64,000 nucleotides of DNA from Gammaproteobacteria bacterium 42_54_T18 (GCA_002163245.1 MAAL01000182.1:1-64000), one strand, 5' to 3'; positions 36,263 to 46,600 are shown, numbered from the stretch's first letter. Made by a program: numbers and translations. The notes: generated by a model not told the origin, from the letters alone.

Positions 36263-37179
36263 TGTCATTAATCCAATGCCAAGGGCTAAACAAAAAATTC
36301 GCAGAAAAAACCGTCTTGCATGAGCTGTCATTCGATTTACCTAGCGGCCAACCCATTGCTCTGGTTGGTCCCAACGGTGCGGGAAAAACCACGCTATTCA
36401 GTATTCTTTGTGGTTATATTAGACCAACAAGCGGGTCGGTAGAAATCCTTGGCCAAACCCCAGGCTCCTCAGCGTTATTTGGCCGCGTTAGCGCCTTACC
36501 TCAAGACGCCCAACTAGACCCACGATTCAGTATTTGTCGTCAGCTGATGCTCTACGCTCAATTACAAGGTTTCAATCGACGTAATGCAAAAATAGAAGCT
36601 GAACGTGTTTTATCATTAATGCAATTGAGTGATGTACTACATCAAAAACCTGCCGCGCTAAGCCATGGCATGAGAAAACGAGTCACTATTGCGCAAGCAT
36701 TGATTGGCTCTCCTGAATTGGTACTGCTAGATGAACCGACGGCCGGTTTAGACCCCGTTAACGCTCGAAATATTCGAGACCTAGTCAATGAACATTCTGA
36801 TAACACCACATTTATTATTAGCTCTCACAATCTTTCAGAATTAGAAGAGCTTTGCGATACGGTGCTTCATCTCAACAATGGTCGCTTGCAACAACAGGTA
36901 GATCTTACGGGAACACAAGAAACACCAAACCCGCTATCCTACCTCACCGTACAAATGGACAATTGTCCTGCGGATGCTTTCATTCGCAGAATATCTGACA
37001 TACCTGGTGTAGAAACCGTTGAAACTCGACAAAAAAACCATTTCCTTATTAGCTATTATTTGATCAACACATCACCATTAGATCAAGCACTTCTACAATG
37101 CATTAAAGACAGTCAGTGGGATTATAGGCAATTAATAAAGGGTAAAACGCTAGAAGAGCAACTTTTCTCTAATGCTTAA
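36262..37179 (+). CDS. ABC transporter ATP-binding protein
   Basis: This is a 305-aa cytoplasmic ATPase. Walker A is GPNGAGKTT (about residues 36-44). The Q-loop region is SALPQD, and the signature is SHGMRKRVTIAQAL, a variant of LSGGQ in which SHGM replaces SGGQ. Walker B is LVLLDEPTAGLD and the H-loop is IISSHN. After the domain is a roughly 80-residue extension seen in drug- and polymer-exporter ATPases. It pairs with the overlapping ABC-2 permease. The gene starts in the permease stop codon, so translation is coupled. Confidence 0.93.
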   Translation: MSLIQCQGLNKKFAEKTVLHELSFDLPSGQPIALVGPNGAGKTTLFSILCGYIRPTSGSVEILGQTPGSSALFGRVSALPQDAQLDPRFSICRQLMLYAQLQGFNRRNAKIEAERVLSLMQLSDVLHQKPAALSHGMRKRVTIAQALIGSPELVLLDEPTAGLDPVNARNIRDLVNEHSDNTTFIISSHNLSELEELCDTVLHLNNGRLQQQVDLTGTQETPNPLSYLTVQMDNCPADAFIRRISDIPGVETVETRQKNHFLISYYLINTSPLDQALLQCIKDSQWDYRQLIKGKTLEEQLFSNA

Positions 37180-37507
37180 TTTTCACCCAATCAAAACACT
37201 GACCATCTTTATAAAGTTAATAGCTTCATCAATTTACGTGTTAAAGCTCTCAAATATCAACTTCCACACAAATATCTCTTGCGAAAATACAAAAAAAACG
37301 TAAAAGTTCATTTCGATTATTACGATAAGATGACGGGGAAGTGACAGTAGTACTTAACTGCTTGCATTCATCGAATGATGTTTTAATGATCCACACTTTC
37401 AACAACACAAGTTTCAGTAACACAAGCATAAAAAATAATGTTGTTACTGACTAGGCCTCACTTGAGCGCCGACGATAACTTTTGAATTATCTTTTGGAGA
37501 TACCACA
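37180..37507. other. AT-rich intergenic region, no gene seen
   Basis: This 328-bp gap holds the promoter of the small secreted protein gene at 37508, which has TTTTGGAGA as ribosome site. No RNA gene or clear terminator for the ABC operon was found. Confidence 0.5.
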
Positions 37508-37702
37508 ATGAGCATTAAAGCAATCGCAGTAGCATTCACAATGGTTTTCGCAGCAGTTTCTGGGCAAGCTTTTGCTGACGAAGCAGCAACATCTACTGAA
37601 GCTAACACCACTATCACTCAAGAAGCACCTGCTGCTGGTGAGCAAGAAGCTGCCACAGAAGAAGCCGCTAAAGAAGAAAAAGCGACTGAAGCTGCTAAAT
37701 AA
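37508..37702 (+). CDS. Small secreted acidic low-complexity protein
   Basis: This is a 64-aa protein with a clean signal peptide (MSIKAIAVAFTMVFAAVSGQ, cleavage after AFA, residue 23). The 41-residue mature part is made mostly of Ala, Glu and Thr with a few Lys (for example EEAAKEEKATEAAK) and is strongly acidic, so probably disordered. GGAG precedes the ATG at good spacing and codon use is ordinary, so it is a real gene despite its size. It should be periplasmic or secreted; the function is unknown. A 13-bp inverted repeat follows downstream. Confidence 0.75.
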   Translation: MSIKAIAVAFTMVFAAVSGQAFADEAATSTEANTTITQEAPAAGEQEAATEEAAKEEKATEAAK

Positions 37703-37722
37703 TTTTTCTTAAAATTATTCGT

Positions 37723-37766
37723 TCTAGGTACTTACTATCATTGTAAGCATATTGTAAGTACCTAGA
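37723..37766. repeat. 13-bp perfect inverted repeat after the small secreted-protein gene
   Basis: TCTAGGTACTTAC (37723-37735) and GTAAGTACCTAGA (37754-37766) flank an 18-nt spacer. No T run follows on the plus strand, so this is not a standard terminator; it may be an RNA-stabilising hairpin or an operator. Confidence 0.7.
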
Positions 37767-37897
37767 CACCCTCTCGTTATCCCCTCGTAATTTACCCCTT
37801 CATGTTTTTTTGTAAGAAAAGCCCCCCTCCTAACGACTACCCCCATATACTGTTCGTTTTACCACCATTTTTATCGTCACTTTTGCAATTATTTTAA

Positions 37898-37923
37898 GCT
37901 ACTATCTTAGGCTATTATCTTAG
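37898..37923. repeat. 13-bp near-perfect tandem repeat before the flavoprotein gene
   Basis: GCTACTATCTTAG and GCTATTATCTTAG lie end to end, differing at one base, 20 bp before the start codon of the oxidoreductase. They could be a regulator site or duplicated promoter element. Confidence 0.6.
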
Positions 37924-37943
37924 GCAAGCTCACGGGGATTTAC

Positions 37944-39092
37944 ATGAAGCGCGTTATATTGGTCGGTGGGGGCCATGCTCATTTATCTGTATTGGAAGAT
38001 CTAGCTCGCAAGCCTCTGCAAACTAAAACACCCACAGAGGTGTTAATGATCACTCCTGAAGCCTTTCAATGGTACTCAGGTATGCTTCCCGGTTTAATCG
38101 CAGGGCATTACCAAGCACCTGAATGTCGGATTGACCTGCAACCGCTAGCCAAAGAGTCTGGGGTTAAACTCATCTTAAATTCCGTTATCGGAATAGATGC
38201 CAATCGGCAATGTGTGTGCTTACCTGACGGCACCCCTATTGAATATGATGTATTATCTCTCGATGTTGGCAGCACCACTGACACCTCTTGGTTATCCCTA
38301 AGTAAGCAACCAATTATTCCCATCAAACCTTTAGACAACTTTATTGATCGCTGGAATCGATTTCTAGATCGGGCCAAAACACAAGGGTCATGTCATATTG
38401 CTGTTGTTGGTGCAGGAGCTGCAGGTATAGAATTAGCGCTAGCCGCTCGCCACGTTTTAGGGGATAACGCAAAAAAATACAAAGTGAGCTTAATAGGCAC
38501 TTCATCAGGCCTATTACCCGGCCATGGAAAGAATGTTATTCGCCGTATTCAAAGTATTCTCGATAGATCAAACATCACCTTTTCCCCCCATAAAGCAACA
38601 GCAACCGATGATGGCCTTTTGCTATCTTCCGGGGAGTTACTTCCCGCAAACTGTGTACTCGCCACCACAGGCGGCACCGCCCCAGACTGGCTAGAACTCT
38701 CCAAGTTAGCACTAGATTCATCAGGTTTTGTGGCCGTCGACGCCTGTCATCGCAGCATATCCCATCAAAATGTCTTTGCTGTAGGTGATGTTTGCGCCCG
38801 GCAAGACAAATACGTCGCTCGCTCTGGTGTACACGCCGTACACGCAGGCCCTATCCTTGCACACAACATTCGAACCACCATTATGGACCACGCTTCAAAA
38901 GAGCCTCCACGGGGAAAGTATATATTAAAAGAATACAACGCTAAAAAAAGATCCTTATACCTGCTATCTTGCGGAAGTCGATACGGTGTAGTCTCATGGG
39001 GTGGTCTTAGTTTCTCTGGGACCTGGGTTTGGAAGTGGAAAAACCGCATCGACACGAACTTTATCAAGCGATTTTCAAGGATAAACGAATGA
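37944..39092 (+). CDS. NAD(P)/FAD oxidoreductase, SelD-N-terminal-like family
   Basis: This is a 382-aa flavoprotein of the pyridine nucleotide-disulfide oxidoreductase superfamily. It opens with the FAD-binding RVILVGGGHAHLSVLEDL, has a second dinucleotide fold at VVGAGAAGIELALAA, and VFAVGDVCA near the end. The GGHAH opening and overall form match the family also found fused to the N-terminus of some selenophosphate synthases (TIGR03169), here free-standing. It lacks the CxxC of disulfide reductases, so it may be an NDH-2-like quinone reductase or redox sensor. Its stop overlaps the sigma factor start (ATGA), which suggests a joint redox-response role. Confidence 0.85.
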   Translation: MKRVILVGGGHAHLSVLEDLARKPLQTKTPTEVLMITPEAFQWYSGMLPGLIAGHYQAPECRIDLQPLAKESGVKLILNSVIGIDANRQCVCLPDGTPIEYDVLSLDVGSTTDTSWLSLSKQPIIPIKPLDNFIDRWNRFLDRAKTQGSCHIAVVGAGAAGIELALAARHVLGDNAKKYKVSLIGTSSGLLPGHGKNVIRRIQSILDRSNITFSPHKATATDDGLLLSSGELLPANCVLATTGGTAPDWLELSKLALDSSGFVAVDACHRSISHQNVFAVGDVCARQDKYVARSGVHAVHAGPILAHNIRTTIMDHASKEPPRGKYILKEYNAKKRSLYLLSCGSRYGVVSWGGLSFSGTWVWKWKNRIDTNFIKRFSRINE

Positions 39093-39715
39093 CCGGTAGT
39101 ACCTCACAGGCAGAAGGTAAACAACTCGACGGGGCATCTCAGTTAAATGATGCCGACTATCTAGAGACCTTACGCCAGCAAATGCTGAAATTTGCAAACC
39201 TTCAAATCAGTGACACTCACCTTGCTGAAGATGCCGTACAAGAAGCACTGATAGGCGCCCTGAAAAAAGCTGACTCATTCGGTGGCCGATCAGCATTTAA
39301 AACCTGGGTCTTTGCTATTTTAAAAAACAAAATTGCCGACGTATTACGTAAGCGACAGCGTTTAGCTGAAGTCAGTGAACTTATGGGAAGCGATGAAGAT
39401 GATGAAGCGCTTTCATCGCTCTTTGACAAAAGAGGTCATTGGAACCCTGAAGACAAACCGAATCGCTGGGGGGATCCTGAAGATTCATTCAAACAACAAC
39501 AATTCTGGGTTGTCTTCGAGACCTGCTTGAATAACTTACCCGGCAACCAAGCGAAAGTGTTTATGATGCGTGAATACATCGGTTTAAACACTGATGAGAT
39601 CTGTAAGGAAGTGGACTTATCTGTCAGCAACCTACATGTCATGCTGCATCGAGCTCGACTTAAACTGCAAAAATGTTTAGAAATCAAATGGTATGACGGA
39701 GGTAAACATGCTTAG
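39089..39715 (+). CDS. ECF-type sigma-70 family RNA polymerase sigma factor
   Basis: This is a 208-aa sigma factor starting at ATG 39089 within the ATGA overlap with the flavoprotein gene. Region 2 is seen in DTHLAEDAVQEALIGALKKA and TWVFAILKNKIADVLRKRQR; region 4 is LPGNQAKVFMMREYIGLNTD through SVSNLHVMLHRARLKLQKCL. The linker is unusually long (about 45 residues) with an acidic stretch and NPEDKPNRWGDPE, as in the TIGR02943-like subgroup. The next gene, overlapping by 8 bp, encodes its likely zinc-binding anti-sigma factor. Target promoters are not evident. Confidence 0.9.
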   Translation: MTGSTSQAEGKQLDGASQLNDADYLETLRQQMLKFANLQISDTHLAEDAVQEALIGALKKADSFGGRSAFKTWVFAILKNKIADVLRKRQRLAEVSELMGSDEDDEALSSLFDKRGHWNPEDKPNRWGDPEDSFKQQQFWVVFETCLNNLPGNQAKVFMMREYIGLNTDEICKEVDLSVSNLHVMLHRARLKLQKCLEIKWYDGGKHA

Positions 39716-39920
39716 CTGTCACCAAGCAACACGGCTCGCATCAGAAGCACAGGAGCGTCCATTAACATTCAAAGAAAAAGTGTCCTTAAAGATTCACACA
39801 ATGATGTGCGCTGGCTGCCGCAACTTTGAAACCAGCATGAACACTCTTCGTAAAGCTATGCAGGGGTTTGCAAGTGGTAATTATGATTCTCCAGATAACA
39901 AAGATAATGACCAGCAGTAA
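39708..39920 (+). CDS. Small zinc-finger anti-sigma factor (zf-HC2/ZAS type)
   Basis: This is a 70-aa soluble protein starting at ATG 39708, with GGAGG seven nt upstream and 8 bp overlap with the sigma gene. It has MLSCHQATRLASEAQERPLT, then the canonical anti-sigma motif H-x3-C-x2-C in IHTMMCAGC. It lacks a membrane helix, so it is cytoplasmic, like redox-responsive ZAS proteins (for example RsrA), where thiol oxidation expels zinc and frees the sigma factor. The flavoprotein at the head of the operon strengthens the redox reading, which remains inference. Confidence 0.85.
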   Translation: MLSCHQATRLASEAQERPLTFKEKVSLKIHTMMCAGCRNFETSMNTLRKAMQGFASGNYDSPDNKDNDQQ

Positions 39921-39955
39921 GCAATACATAACAAAAACAAGGCAGGAATAAACAA

Positions 39956-40603
39956 CTATTGACGCTGCATTAATTGTACATCAGGCAGATTGTCGTATAA
40001 CGCCTCTATATCATCATAAGCATTTAATGCATCGATAACGATAGGCAACGGCTCCGACCAAATTTCCGGTAAATCTGCCTCTAGCGACACCTCAATAGGA
40101 AAAGCAAGTTGCTCCATTGGCGGAGTGAACTGCGCATCAACACCCTCTTTATTCCCTCTAGCATCAATACGATACCAGCCATAATCCTGCAAATACACCG
40201 CATTCAATCCATGTAAACAATAAGGTGGGCCGCTACCCTCTAAACTTAACCGCTGATAACAAAAACCTGTTGGTATATGGTTGGCACGCAATAACGCAGC
40301 CAGCAAATGACTCTTGCTGTAACAATAACCTGTTTTATGCGCCAACACAGAAGATGCTCGGCAAGTCACAGGGTTCAGCTTATAGTCCCAGCTATGCTGA
40401 ATATTATCTCGCACCCATTCAAAGCATCCCTTGGCAACCACTGCATCCGCTGATATTGAAAGGGCCTCACTCGCTTGTTGCTCAGTACATTGCCTGGCAA
40501 TTTCTTTTGCTAACGCAAGCACATTCTGCTCTTTCCAATCAATAATATCCGTCGCGTATGAATAGCAATCCATTGTGCTAACATTCTTGTTATCGTTATC
40601 CAT
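39956..40603 (-). CDS. Transglutaminase-like cysteine protease domain protein
   Basis: This is a 215-aa cytoplasmic protein with the transglutaminase-core triad: Cys in TGYCYSKSHLLAALLRA, His in CLHGLNAVYL and Asp in WYRIDARGN. Length is close to the bare domain. Such bacterial proteins are peptidases or amidases of unknown substrate. AGGTGAG precedes the ATG. It converges on the sigma/anti-sigma operon and is divergent from gloA, with 148 bp between. Confidence 0.88.
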   Translation of the reverse strand: MDNDNKNVSTMDCYSYATDIIDWKEQNVLALAKEIARQCTEQQASEALSISADAVVAKGCFEWVRDNIQHSWDYKLNPVTCRASSVLAHKTGYCYSKSHLLAALLRANHIPTGFCYQRLSLEGSGPPYCLHGLNAVYLQDYGWYRIDARGNKEGVDAQFTPPMEQLAFPIEVSLEADLPEIWSEPLPIVIDALNAYDDIEALYDNLPDVQLMQRQ

Positions 40604-40751
40604 CGATGAAACTCACCTAATCTATGCCGTCTTTCGTTGTATTAACTCACTCAATATGACCGTATATTAACTTTATTTTGTCATCCTTTTACATTCCTTC
40701 GATGATTTTTTATGATTCACCCACAACAGCCTTAAAAAACAGAGAATGCTT

Positions 40752-41132
40752 ATGCGACTTTTACACACTATGTTACGTGTTGGTGATTTAAAAAAATCCA
40801 TCACTTTTTATACTGAAGTCTTGGGAATGGAGCTATTACGTCAAAAAGAATACCCTGATGGTCGCTTTACCTTAGCTTTCCTCGGTTATGGCCCTGAATC
40901 AAACAACACCGCATTAGAACTTACTCATAACTGGGATACAGACACCTATGATTTAGGCAATGCCTATGGACACATTGCCATTCAAGTAGGCGATGTTTAC
41001 CAAGCTTGCGAGGCCATTCGAAACAAAGGGGGGGCTATCACACGGGAGCCTGGCCCAATGAAACACGGCTCGACTATTTTGGCATTTTGCCGAGACCCTG
41101 ACGGTTACGCCATTGAATTACTTAGCAAATAA
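40752..41132 (+). CDS. gloA: Lactoylglutathione lyase (glyoxalase I)
   Basis: This is a 126-aa enzyme converting the methylglyoxal-glutathione hemithioacetal to S-lactoylglutathione. It starts [20 protein letters not shown] and carries the metal-ligand positions His5, Glu56-region ([10 protein letters not shown]), His in YGHIAIQV and Glu in GYAIELL. Length and motifs match the Ni-dependent gammaproteobacterial type. An ATG two codons earlier (40746) is possible. A perfect SOS box for the imu operon follows, so the next gene is separately controlled. Confidence 0.95.
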   Translation: MRLLHTMLRVGDLKKSITFYTEVLGMELLRQKEYPDGRFTLAFLGYGPESNNTALELTHNWDTDTYDLGNAYGHIAIQVGDVYQACEAIRNKGGAITREPGPMKHGSTILAFCRDPDGYAIELLSK

Positions 41133-41191
41133 CACACGAACAAAATAACACCAAAACATAAGCGAAAACACATCTTGCCAGCTTGAATATA

Positions 41192-41207
41192 CTGTATATA
41201 ATTACAG
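41192..41207 (+). promoter_or_regulatory. LexA binding site controlling imuA-imuB-dnaE2
   Basis: A perfect CTGT-N8-ACAG with spacer ATATAATT lies 29 bp before the imuA ATG at 41237. It is extended by flanking TA steps into the palindrome TACTGTATAT..ACAGTA. Confidence 0.92.
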
Positions 41208-41236
41208 TATATTCATTTTTACAGGCAATACCTCTC

Positions 41237-42001
41237 ATGACTGGGCTGCAAGATGTATTACAACACCCCTCCGTATGGCGCGCCTCTGACGCACTTCAGC
41301 AGGAAAGTTGCGCCCAACAAACACAACAACACACAGCAACAGGCTTCCCTCAACTCGACAAAGAGCTTCCCCAACACGGCTGGCCCAAAAACGAGTTATC
41401 TGAATGGTTAAGTCCGCAATGGGGCATCGGGGAGCTGCAATTACTAAGCCCCGCCCTAGCACAGCTTAGCCAACAGCAACGCTGGATTGTTTGGATATCT
41501 CCTCCTTGGCAACCTTACGGCCCCGCTTTGATACAACAAGGGGTAAATATTAGCAATGTGTTATTAATTTATGCAAAAACCAATAGCGAAAGGCTATGGG
41601 CAATGGAAACCTGTTTGCAATCTGGAGCCTGTAGCATGGTGTTAGGCTGGCCTAACAACGTGCTACCACAACAAATCAAACGTTTACATTTAGCGGCAAA
41701 GAAAGGTAATTCATGGTGTTTATTAATGCGTCATAGCGATTATGCTCAACACGCCTCACCGGCACCATTACGCATAATGGCTCGCATGGCTGGTGCCCAT
41801 GTTGAATTACGGCTCATTAAGCGGCGTGGTAGTTGGACAAGCCATTGGATCCAATTCCCAAACCTACTTACGGCATCAATTACATCAACAAAACCCACAA
41901 CCGCCATAAGTGCAGCCTCTACCGATATAAATCTAACCCAACAATTCACCCCTACTCATTTTATGCCCACACTCCACGCACCTATCCTAAGGGATCATTA
42001 A
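41237..42001 (+). CDS. imuA: Translesion synthesis accessory protein ImuA
   Basis: This is a 254-aa RecA/SulA-related protein of the mutasome. The ATG at 41237 (MTGLQDVLQHPSVWRAS) is chosen because the longer frame would start before the SOS box. Conserved features are FPQLDKELPQHGWPKNELSE and IVWISPPWQPYGPALIQQGV. It is thought to help load the ImuB/DnaE2 polymerase at lesions. It is first in the operon imuA-imuB-dnaE2, with a perfect LexA site in its promoter, so it is induced by DNA damage. Proline-, Gln- and His-rich wording of the N-terminus is normal for the family. Confidence 0.93.
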   Translation: MTGLQDVLQHPSVWRASDALQQESCAQQTQQHTATGFPQLDKELPQHGWPKNELSEWLSPQWGIGELQLLSPALAQLSQQQRWIVWISPPWQPYGPALIQQGVNISNVLLIYAKTNSERLWAMETCLQSGACSMVLGWPNNVLPQQIKRLHLAAKKGNSWCLLMRHSDYAQHASPAPLRIMARMAGAHVELRLIKRRGSWTSHWIQFPNLLTASITSTKPTTAISAASTDINLTQQFTPTHFMPTLHAPILRDH

Positions 42002-42010
42002 GGTATTACT

Positions 42011-43621
42011 ATGCTATGGATCTGTATTTACCTCCCCCTATTACCTCTTGAAGTTTTTACGCAGAAGAAACAACAAGGGGCTCTTGTGGTTGAAGAAAAG
42101 TCCAACCACCGTCGCCAAGTACAGCTTGCCAATGCCGAGGCTTATGAAGCTGGCATCAACATTGGTAGCAGCATTTCCACCGCGTTAAGCTTAGTTTCGA
42201 CACTTACCATCAAAAAGAAAGATGAAACCGCGGAGTGGCAAGCCTTAGAACAACTAGCAACGTGGGCCTATCAATTTACACCCTACATTACGCTACAAGA
42301 ACACACGTTATTACTAGAGGTGGAGTCATCTTTAACCTTGTTCAAAGGCAAGGAATCTCTGTGCAAACACGTAACCGATGGATTACAACAATGGGGTTAC
42401 CAATACAGCATTGCTTGTTGCTCAACGGCAAAATCAGCACACCTACTTGCAAAGGCAAAAATAAGAGACAAGGAAAACAAAAATCTCAACAAACTGTTTT
42501 TTCACACCGATGACATACAACAATGTCCGATTGACTTACTGGATATGAATGAAAAAACAAAAAACTCGCTCATCAGCATGGGGCTAACACAAATAAAAGA
42601 CATCACATGCCTACCCGAAGATGCCATTAACCGGCGCTTTGGTACCAGCTTATCACGCCAATTACAGCAAGTTACGGGAAAAACCAATGACATACAAAAG
42701 AATTTCTCATTACCCAGAACGTTTGACCAGAGCATTCATTTTACTGAAGAACTTACCCACAGCAGTAGCCTTCTCTTTCCTCTCAAGCGTCTACTGAGTT
42801 ATCTGGAAAATTATTTATTAGCACGTCAGCTTTTATGTAACAGCTTTGTTGTCACATTCAATGAACGTTCTCAACAACGCCATTCGTTGGTTATGCAACT
42901 AGCTCAACCCCATTACCGTAGCGACTATTTTCTCAGTTTAATAAAACTTAAATTAGAAAACATCAATCTCCAACAGCCGGTTGTTGGTATAAAAGTGACG
43001 GCACGCTACTTCTCACCAATGACACAGCAAACCCGAGATCTATTTTTATCCTATCAAGAAACTGCGCAATCTAAACATGCATTAATCGACACACTAACTC
43101 ATCGACTAGGGGAAAGATCCATGCATCAAATTGTTATCAATAATGATTATCGCCCTGAAATAGCAGCTCAAACTCGCCCCATCAGCATCAATTTACACAA
43201 TATCGCTCCAAACAACACGATCAAAGAGAATAACGCTCAATACGATGCAAAAAAAACACGTGAAAAACAACGAAAGATAACCCAGGCCAGCAACCCTCAG
43301 CAAGACATTGATGCCACAATACAAACTCAACACCCTGAATTAACACGCCCGTTATGGTTGTTTCAACAACCCCAGCCACTGCACAATAAAAAAGGTGTGC
43401 CAGTATACGGGGAACGGTTACAACTCATAAAAGGCCCTGAACGCATAGAAACTGGTTGGTGGGATAAACGGCCGATTAATCGTGACTATTACGTTGCCCA
43501 ACACCCTACCGGTGTTATTTACTGGGTTTATGTTGATAGAGACAAAAGTACACAAGACCAATCATCCTATACTCCGAAATATCAAGACAAACAATGGTTT
43601 TTACATGGTGTCTTTGGCTAA
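42011..43621 (+). CDS. imuB: Y-family polymerase-like protein ImuB
   Basis: This 536-aa protein is a catalytically dead Y-family relative. The usual metal-binding DxDxFF start is replaced by MLWICIYLPLLPLEVF. The little-finger and C-terminal parts remain, including RPLWLFQQPQPL and the clamp-adjacent RIETGWWD. ImuB is the hub that connects ImuA, DnaE2 and the sliding clamp. It starts 9 bp after imuA with AAGGT as ribosome site, and its end overlaps dnaE2 by 17 bp. A Gln/Asn-rich insert around residues 395-440 is longer than I would expect. Confidence 0.93.
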   Translation: MLWICIYLPLLPLEVFTQKKQQGALVVEEKSNHRRQVQLANAEAYEAGINIGSSISTALSLVSTLTIKKKDETAEWQALEQLATWAYQFTPYITLQEHTLLLEVESSLTLFKGKESLCKHVTDGLQQWGYQYSIACCSTAKSAHLLAKAKIRDKENKNLNKLFFHTDDIQQCPIDLLDMNEKTKNSLISMGLTQIKDITCLPEDAINRRFGTSLSRQLQQVTGKTNDIQKNFSLPRTFDQSIHFTEELTHSSSLLFPLKRLLSYLENYLLARQLLCNSFVVTFNERSQQRHSLVMQLAQPHYRSDYFLSLIKLKLENINLQQPVVGIKVTARYFSPMTQQTRDLFLSYQETAQSKHALIDTLTHRLGERSMHQIVINNDYRPEIAAQTRPISINLHNIAPNNTIKENNAQYDAKKTREKQRKITQASNPQQDIDATIQTQHPELTRPLWLFQQPQPLHNKKGVPVYGERLQLIKGPERIETGWWDKRPINRDYYVAQHPTGVIYWVYVDRDKSTQDQSSYTPKYQDKQWFLHGVFG

Positions 43622-46600
43622 CATAAAATACGCAGAACTACATTGCATCAGCAATTTCAGTTTTTTAACCGGAGCCTCTCATCCAGAAGAATTAGTACAA
43701 GAGGCCGCAAAACAAAACTATCAAGCGCTGGCGATCACTGACGAGTGCTCTCTCGCAGGTGTCGTTCGCGCTCATGTCGAAGCAAAAAAACACAACATTT
43801 CATTGCTGATTGGTAGTCAATTCCACACCCAAGAAGGTTTACACCTAATTGTCATAGCTCCCCACAGATTAGCTTACGGAAAACTATCCAGCGTTATTAG
43901 TAAAGCTCGCAGGCGGTGTAAGAAAGGAAAGTACTCCGTTACATTAAATGACTTCCAACACACACTAGATGATTGCCTTATCATCTGGCTTCCCACCAAA
44001 ACGCAATGCCTTCAACCTTTATCTAACGTACCAGAAGCAATAAAGCAATTCATCCAACAATCAACAGGGCGGTTATGGGTAGGTATTACCAATCAATGGA
44101 GAAACAGCGACCATCAATTAACCATTCAGCGTGAGCATGTCGCATGTTTATATTCACTCCCCACAGTAGCCTGTGGCAATGTGTACATGCACCAAAAACA
44201 ACGAAAGCCGCTACATGATGTATTAACGGCAACCCGATTAAATACCTCAATCCACCATTCTGGATTTGCATTACATAGCAACAGAGAAGGCTATCTGCGA
44301 ACATTATTGGATATCAGCCAGTGTTATCACCCTCAACAAATCCAAGCCAGTGCTGATATTGCTGAACGCTGCAACTTCTCTTTAGGCGAGTTACGCTATG
44401 AATACCCAAAAGAACTCGTTCCGCCCAATTATACCCCACAACAATACTTGCTCGAGCTAGTCACGATTGGCGCACAACAACGCTGGCCACCAGGCATCAG
44501 CCCAAGCGTACAACAACTATTAAACAAAGAACTACGTATTATCGAAGAATTACAGTATGAATATTACTTCTTAACCGTTTATGACATTGTACAATTTGCT
44601 CGTAGCGAAAACATACTTTGCCAAGGCAGAGGGTCTGCCGCGAACTCTGCAGTATGTTTTTGCTTGTTCATTACTGAAGTTGACCCCGACAAAAGCACAC
44701 TATTGTTTGAACGTTTCATATCTAAAGAACGCGACGAACCGCCTGACATTGATGTGGACTTTGAACATGAACGGCGCGAAGAAGTCATTCAATTCATTTA
44801 TCGAAAATACGGTAGGCAACGAGCTGCACTAACAGCAACCGTTATCTCTTATCGTTTAAAATCTGCGATACGGGATGTAGCAAAAGCGTTAGATTTTGAC
44901 CAATCACTCATTGATCAACTTCTAAAAACTATCGCTTGGTGGGATCAAAAAAAACACCTAGAAGAACGATGTAAAAGCCTAGGCATTGACATCAACAACC
45001 CTCAAATTCGTCATTTCATGTATTTGGTTAACGAGATATTAGGCTTTCCTAGGCACCTTTCACAACATGTCGGTGGTTTTATTATATCTAGCGGCCCACT
45101 GGATCAATTGGTCCCTATAGAAAATGCCGCAATGGAAAATCGCAGCATTGTGCAATGGGATAAAGATGACATAGAAGCTCTAGGTTTAATGAAAATTGAC
45201 GTGTTGGCATTAGGGATGTTGTCGGCTATCCGAAAAAGTTTTCACTATATTAAAACACTTCGAGGTACCCACTGGACACTTGCAACCTTGCCCTCTGAAG
45301 ATAGAAAAACTTATGAGTTACTGCAGAAAGGAGACAGCGTAGGTATATTTCAAGTGGAATCACGGGCGCAAATGGCTATGCTACCTCGCCTTAAACCCGC
45401 ATGTTTTTATGATTTGGTTATTGAAGTCGCCATTGTTCGACCCGGGCCAATTCAAGGCAACATGGTCCATCCTTTTTTAAAGCGTAGGGATGGATTAGAA
45501 GACATCACCTACCCTCACGAAGAAATAGAACACATATTAAAGCGCACCATGGGCGTTCCTATATTCCAAGAACAAGTGATTCAGCTTGCAATGGTTGCAG
45601 CCGGTTTTACTGCGGGTGAAGCAGATCAGTTACGCAGAGCAATGGCCAGCTGGAAAAAAAAAGGTCAACTACGCCAATATCAACAGCAATTACGTGAAGG
45701 TTTATTATCCAAAGGCTATACCGTTGAGTTCGCAGAACAGCTAATTGAGCAAATCAATGGGTTTGGTGAATATGGTTTCCCAGAGTCACATGCCGCTAGC
45801 TTTGCATTATTGGTGTACGCATCAGCATGGTTAAAATGTCATGAACCTGCCGCCTTTTGTTGCGGTTTACTGAACAGTCAACCTATGGGGTTCTATACGC
45901 CATCTCAGCTAATCCAAGACATTCGTCGGCATAACATACAGATCAACCCGATTGACATCTCGTGTAGTGATTGGGACCATTCACTCGAAGCCTTAGCACA
46001 AGGTACATCTGCACAAGAAACATATGTAAACACACAACCCGCTATTCGCTTGGGGTTGCGAATTGTAAAAGGGTTATCCCATAACGGAGCCAAAGCAGTA
46101 CTCGCAGCAAGAAACAAAGCACCATTCCAATCACTCTCCGACCTAAAACAGCGCAGCCAATTAAACCGAAAAGACATGGAAGCTTTAGCTAACAGTAACG
46201 CATTATCATCACTGTCTGGCCATCGTTTTCAAGCACGCTGGGAAGCGGAAGGTATCCAGCCCTCCTCCCCCTTGCTCCCCAGCAACATCCAACAAGAAGA
46301 ATTCATCTCTTTGTCATCACCAACACCTGGGCAAAGCACCCATGAAGATTATCGCAGCACAGGCTTAACCCTTGGCCAACATCCTATGTTGCTATTGCGA
46401 AATCATCCCGCCATCAAAGGCTGTAAAACCCATCGCGACCTATATAATCTTAATCATAAACGTTTTGTTCGAATAGCAGGTATCGTTACCGGCAGACAAC
46501 GTCCCGGCTCTGCATCTGGCGTGATTTTTATCACCTTAGAAGATGAGACCGGTAACAGTAATATTGTAGTATGGAAAGATCTTGTAGAAAGACGCAGAGC

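Noticed and set aside
39956-40603. Transglutaminase-like gene considered as part of the sigma/anti-sigma operon
   Set aside because: It is on the opposite strand and convergent, so it cannot be cotranscribed with those genes.
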